A stretch of DNA of 64,000 bases, taken from Teretinema sp942493045 (lineage in GTDB: Bacteria > Spirochaetota > Spirochaetia > Treponematales > Treponemataceae). The stretch's first letter is position 1; the number at the start of each line of letters is the position of its first letter. Below the pieces are notes generated by a model. It ran no database searches. It saw only the letters and a list, made by a program, of their open reading frames with translations, and was not told the DNA's origin. The position numbers and the translations under genes were made by a program. Location of the stretch: NCBI GenBank assembly GCA_942493045.1, contig OW818665.1, positions 2,170,001 to 2,234,000 of the forward strand, written 5' to 3'. This document shows, in pieces, positions 60,890 through 64,000 of the stretch.

Positions 60890-62602
60890 TTAAAACGCGA
60901 ACAGATTCGGTTTCCCGCTTTGACCGGCCAACACCACTTTAAAGGCCTTGGACGGTAGATTAGTTACCGTTAATTCACCGGAAGCAATTGTTGCCTGACC
61001 GGAACCCAGTATCAGGCTGCTGGCGTTCCCGCTCAGATCGGCCGGCAGTTTCACTACAGCGGAGTCAAAAGAGCCAGTGCCGAGATTAACCAGGCAGACT
61101 ACCGTCTGACCGCCGGCGCTCAGCGACCAGACCGCTACATCCGGGTACTCGGCAGACACATCCAGCAGTTTCAACTCACCGCGACGCAAGGCCGGATACA
61201 GGGAGCGGGCCTTATTAAGGGCTTTATGCAGGTTCAAGAGCGAAGCCGGATCGGCTTTTTGCGATTCAACCAGATCCCACTTTAGCGGATAGCGCAACCG
61301 GATATCCTGACCGCCCAGATTGGGCTGGTCCGGCTGTCCGACTTCATTGCCGTAATATATGAAGGGAGTTGCCGGCACCAGCAAAGACAAGGCTGAAGCC
61401 AAACGCAGATCGGCGGGAGAGCCGTATACGGTTCCCGGGCGGTTGGACAGGTTGTCGTGGTTGCTCAGGAAAACGCCCCAGGCGCCCGGAGCGGCATCCA
61501 TATTGAACAGTCCCTTACTGCGCAGGCGTACAGCCTGAGATACCTTGGTGGTAAAGTCAAAATCGAAAAGCATATGAAAAGCCGGCTTTTCGGCGCTTCC
61601 GAAATACTGCTTAAGCAGGGTGCGGTTTCCGCCCACCCAGGCTTCACCGACGATGAATTTGGGGTGTCCCAAAGCGGTATACTGATCGATTACCTCGGTA
61701 CGCAATTCACTGAACCAGTCAAAGGTGCCGGGCCGGTCGGCCTGAGTCAGCGCGCCCTGGTCCTCCAGCAAATAGCGCACGGCGTCGATGCGTACGCCGT
61801 CGAAGCCCTTGTTCAGCCAGTAACGCACCACGTTTTTAAGTTCTTCACGCACTTCATAGTTGCGGAAATTAAGATCCGGCATCCCGGACCAGAAGGCGCC
61901 GTAATAGTTCATCTGCCGGTCATTATTAAAATGCCAGGTGCTGGTGGAACCCATCGGTTTCCAGGGCAGTTTTTCATAGCTCCACAGATACCAGCTGTCC
62001 TTATTGTCCTGTTTATGGGAGGAATTGATAAACCAGGGGTGACGGTTAGAAGTATGATTAGGCACAAAGTCGAAAATCAGCTTGATGCCGCGCTTGTGGG
62101 CTTCGGCAATCAAGGTTTCCAGATGTTCCTCGTTGCCGAAAAAGTCGTTAACAGCGTAATAGTCGGTTGTGTCATAGCCGTGCATATTGTAGGTGACCGC
62201 GGTACCCTTACCGGCGGCGTCAAAAATCGGGGAAAGCCAGATGGCGTCGCAGCCCAGATCATTTTTGATATAATCCAGCTTGGCGGTAATTCCCCGGAAA
62301 TCGCCTACTCCGTCGCCGTCATAATCATTGAAGGATTTTACCCAAAGGTGATAAAAGGAGGCGTCTTTGTACCAGTCTTCAGTTAAGCCGGAAAGCTGAT
62401 TGCGCAATTCCGCGGTGGCAACTGGGGTGTGCCTGGGACTGAGGTAGTTTTGGTCCCCCACCCATTCAAACAGGCCGGCGTTCGGGTCGGTTGCCGGCCC
62501 AGCGCCGGCGGCAGCCGCTCCGGAGGCCGAATTACAGCCGCCCAGTCCGAAAACCAGCAGGATCAGCAGCAGCGAAAAAAGCAAACCCGTTATACGTTTC
62601 AT
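60890..62602 (-). CDS. GH13 alpha-amylase-family lipoprotein
   Basis: 570 residues. Lipobox LGGC (Cys 23). GH13 regions: I DFVPNHTSNRHPWF, II GVRIDAVRYLLED (nucleophile), III FIVGEAWVGG (acid/base), IV FLSNHDNLSNRPG. The DGDGVGDFRGITAKLDYI opening resembles oligo-alpha-glucosidase/maltogenic types more than classical endo-amylase. The C-terminal Greek-key domain runs from about 480. GGAGGATATTCCC precedes the ATG. It is not a close copy of the amylase at 52465, so the two probably differ in substrate length. A strong terminator hairpin stands 28 nt before its ATG. Confidence 0.92.
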   Translation of the reverse strand: MKRITGLLFSLLLILLVFGLGGCNSASGAAAAGAGPATDPNAGLFEWVGDQNYLSPRHTPVATAELRNQLSGLTEDWYKDASFYHLWVKSFNDYDGDGVGDFRGITAKLDYIKNDLGCDAIWLSPIFDAAGKGTAVTYNMHGYDTTDYYAVNDFFGNEEHLETLIAEAHKRGIKLIFDFVPNHTSNRHPWFINSSHKQDNKDSWYLWSYEKLPWKPMGSTSTWHFNNDRQMNYYGAFWSGMPDLNFRNYEVREELKNVVRYWLNKGFDGVRIDAVRYLLEDQGALTQADRPGTFDWFSELRTEVIDQYTALGHPKFIVGEAWVGGNRTLLKQYFGSAEKPAFHMLFDFDFTTKVSQAVRLRSKGLFNMDAAPGAWGVFLSNHDNLSNRPGTVYGSPADLRLASALSLLVPATPFIYYGNEVGQPDQPNLGGQDIRLRYPLKWDLVESQKADPASLLNLHKALNKARSLYPALRRGELKLLDVSAEYPDVAVWSLSAGGQTVVCLVNLGTGSFDSAVVKLPADLSGNASSLILGSGQATIASGELTVTNLPSKAFKVVLAGQSGKPNLFAF

Positions 62603-62629
62603 GGGAATATCCTCCAGGAAAATTTTGGT

Positions 62630-62664
62630 TAAAAAAAGGAGGAGTACTGACAGTACTCCTCCTT
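62630..62664 (-). terminator. Strong terminator/attenuator directly before the amylase gene
   Basis: AAGGAGGAGTACT (62636-62648) pairs perfectly with AGTACTCCTCCTT (62652-62664), 3-nt loop, then T-run on the minus strand. Only 28 nt separate it from the ATG at 62602. Confidence 0.9.
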
Positions 62665-62807
62665 AATGAAGAACGCTCTTGCTCAGTGTTCTTTTTATGC
62701 AAACCCCTTGCGGAGGAAATGCCAAACATACGGTCCGGTCGGAAGGTACAAAAAACAGTCTCACAGAGTAGCAGGCGAAACCGCTTTCTTTACTCACCGA
62801 AAGGAAT

Positions 62808-62862
62808 CCCCGGGGCGGTTAAGCCCCGGGGGAAGTCAACCAGGCCGGTTTACGACCTGGTT
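62808..62862. terminator. Two further hairpins after the small lipoprotein gene
   Basis: CCCCGGGGC/GCCCCGGGG (62808-62831) and AACCAGG/CCTGGTT (62838-62862) follow the stop codon at 62875. Neither has a T-run. With the terminator at 62636 they make a three-hairpin 271-bp gap holding no other recognisable feature. Confidence 0.6.
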
Positions 62863-62874
62863 AAAGAGCGCAAC

Positions 62875-63282
62875 CTATTCCAGAACAGCAGACGCGTCAG
62901 AGGCATCTACAACCAAGGTATACACCATCGAATCGTAGGGATTGACAACATTGTCTGCCAGGCCGCCAACTACCTTGTCGTTCCAGTGTTGTGCAATAAC
63001 CTGAACACCGAAATCAGCCAAAGAAACAGCCACAGGAGTTCCAAAGGGAACAAACAGAACACCACCGGCTACAACTCCCTGATTCGGGGTAGCTGCATCC
63101 CAAGTGTTTCCGGGCATCCAACCTTCATGTACGTACAAGGTCTTGCCTTCGTAAAACGCAGAAATGTTTTCTACGCGTACTCCGGTAATATAAACCTCAG
63201 TACCATTATGCATTGAGTCGCCACAAGCGGTTACCCCGAAGACTACAGCAAGCACTGCCAGTACAATTAATATCTTTTTCAT
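62875..63282 (-). CDS. Small lipoprotein of unknown function in the starch locus
   Basis: 135 residues. Signal ends VTAC (Cys 20). The mature part of ~115 residues is predicted beta-rich with aromatic residues (FYEGKTLYVHEGWMPGNTWD, VIAQHWNDKV), which could suit carbohydrate contact. No domain is recognised. It lies 18 bp after the partial outer-membrane protein gene, with an AAGGGGGAAGG ribosome site, so the two are an operon pair. Its place before amylase, pullulanase and MalEFG suggests, but does not show, a role in dextrin capture. Confidence 0.7.
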   Translation of the reverse strand: MKKILIVLAVLAVVFGVTACGDSMHNGTEVYITGVRVENISAFYEGKTLYVHEGWMPGNTWDAATPNQGVVAGGVLFVPFGTPVAVSLADFGVQVIAQHWNDKVVGGLADNVVNPYDSMVYTLVVDASDASAVLE

Positions 63283-63300
63283 AATACCTTCCCCCTTACC

Positions 63301-64000
63301 TTAGAAGTCCCACTTCATGCCGAGACGGAACTTGGCCTTGCCAGCGAGCTCATCGATTCCCTTATCAGGACGATAGCCATCCCAATCAAGTTCGTCTTTG
63401 TTTGAATCATATGCGTCCATGTTATACACAAACGAGCCGTAGAACACACCGTTCTTCAGGGCTGTAATAGTATAGTCAGCGCCCAGCAGGAAGGCGAATG
63501 CCTCGTTGGCATCTTCAACAGCTGTACCTGCATCGGCGTTTACAAGGCGCAGACCAATACCGGCGTCAACACCAATACCAGGCTTGGTTGTGGCGGAAGC
63601 GATCAGAGTGTTGAACATCTTGACTTTGTACTCGTTCTGGAGGCCATAGTTGATTTCAATCGAGGGAACCATTTCAGAAACTTCTTTCATGGCAACCTTA
63701 ACACCCAGTTCGTTGAAGAAGAAGGTATCGTCCGGTTTAATTCCGGAGGGGTACTCTGTCAGATTAACAGCGAACTTTGCGTAAGCGTCGACAACCATGT
63801 TCTGACCAGCAATCTTAGCCAGATCAAGGTTTACCCAAGGCTTGAAGCCGTAAGCCAGATAACCACCATCGACCAGAGCGGTGTCGAATTCGTAGGTTGT
63901 TACGATTTCGTTATCAAGACCAACTTTTACTCCATCAACAGGGATCACCCAAGGATTAATCTTAATCAGGGCTTTGCCCTTATTATCAAAAAGCTTGTCG
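63301..64000 (-). CDS. Outer-membrane beta-barrel protein, 5' part beyond the window
   Basis: The frame stays open to the right edge, so the true start is outside; a GTG at 63948 is internal. About 233 residues are visible. They alternate polar and hydrophobic residues in strands such as YLAYGFKPWVNLDLAKI, EINYGLQNEYKVKMF, FLLGADYTITAL and VFYGSFVYNMDAY. The chain ends FRLGMKWDF, a C-terminal Phe after an amphipathic strand as recognised by the BAM complex. A porin-like role for sugar entry is plausible from its position next to the starch genes. No specific family is recognised. Confidence 0.7.
   Translation of the reverse strand, partial: DKLFDNKGKALIKINPWVIPVDGVKVGLDNEIVTTYEFDTALVDGGYLAYGFKPWVNLDLAKIAGQNMVVDAYAKFAVNLTEYPSGIKPDDTFFFNELGVKVAMKEVSEMVPSIEINYGLQNEYKVKMFNTLIASATTKPGIGVDAGIGLRLVNADAGTAVEDANEAFAFLLGADYTITALKNGVFYGSFVYNMDAYDSNKDELDWDGYRPDKGIDELAGKAKFRLGMKWDF

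Noticed and set aside
61457..62386. Plus-strand open frame of 309 codons opposite the GH13 amylase
   Set aside because: All four GH13 motifs lie on the minus strand; the plus-strand product resembles nothing.
1..64000. CRISPR arrays, insertion sequences, rRNA genes or known defence systems
   Set aside because: No regularly spaced repeats, transposase motifs, terminal inverted repeats, rRNA segments or restriction/defence proteins were noticed. Only the integrase at the left edge suggests mobile DNA.

Overview
The window looks like a chromosomal segment of a moderately GC-rich spirochaete, most likely a Treponema relative. This is inferred from the gene set: a long, divergent PRPP synthetase, many Cys-lipidated lipoproteins, outer-membrane proteins, a large sensory repertoire and saccharolytic loci. 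No rRNA gene is present to fix the taxonomy. Coding density is high, most genes lie in short same-strand runs with 1-25 bp overlaps, and there is one tRNA.

Layout. 1-1000: the start of an integrated element (tyrosine recombinase running off the left edge) beside an initiator tRNA-fMet. 1220-7083: MATE exporter, OmpA-like protein, then a prs / FGGY kinase / HAD phosphatase operon. 7201-19931 (minus strand): a sugar-sensing and uptake locus. Its order is membrane-anchored binding protein, LytS/YesM-type kinase, AraC-type response regulator, XylF-like lipoprotein, two almost identical ChvE-like binding proteins, ATPase, permease and a Cache-domain chemoreceptor. 19965-24412: PrsW-like protein, shikimate kinase, a REC-PAS-GGDEF-EAL protein and phosphofructokinase. 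24496-35227: DUF4015 putative glycoside hydrolase, PAP2 phosphatase, GalU, RidA, MnmE, an SDR-like protein, a hybrid histidine kinase and a DAACS-type symporter. 35324-43154: cell-envelope genes FtsK, UppP, lytic transglycosylase and a protein joining an Hsp70 substrate-binding-like domain to a membrane helix and LysM, with a TPR protein divergent from it. 43188-52312: RsmG, Tex, three related lipoproteins, MetA (acetyl-CoA type by its specificity residue) and a CmpB-family membrane protein. 52465-64000 (minus strand): a starch/maltodextrin locus with two GH13 amylase lipoproteins, a pullulanase lipoprotein, MalE-F-G without an ATPase, a small lipoprotein and a partial outer-membrane protein.

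How the genes may work together. The two sugar loci follow one plan: surface or periplasmic capture, an ABC importer, and hairpins between cistrons that probably set expression ratios. The monosaccharide locus adds its own sensor kinase and chemoreceptor, so uptake, transcription and chemotaxis toward the same sugars could be linked. The maltodextrin locus has a consensus promoter followed by a LacI-type palindrome.

The most unusual signals are: (i) about ten genes whose sigma70-like -10 box lies only 6-14 nt before the start codon with no Shine-Dalgarno sequence, predicting leaderless or nearly leaderless mRNAs; (ii) the Hsp70-SBD/LysM fusion; and (iii) twin ChvE proteins that differ mainly in export signal, one lipidated and one soluble. 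All calls come from reading sequence and motifs; no database search was run.
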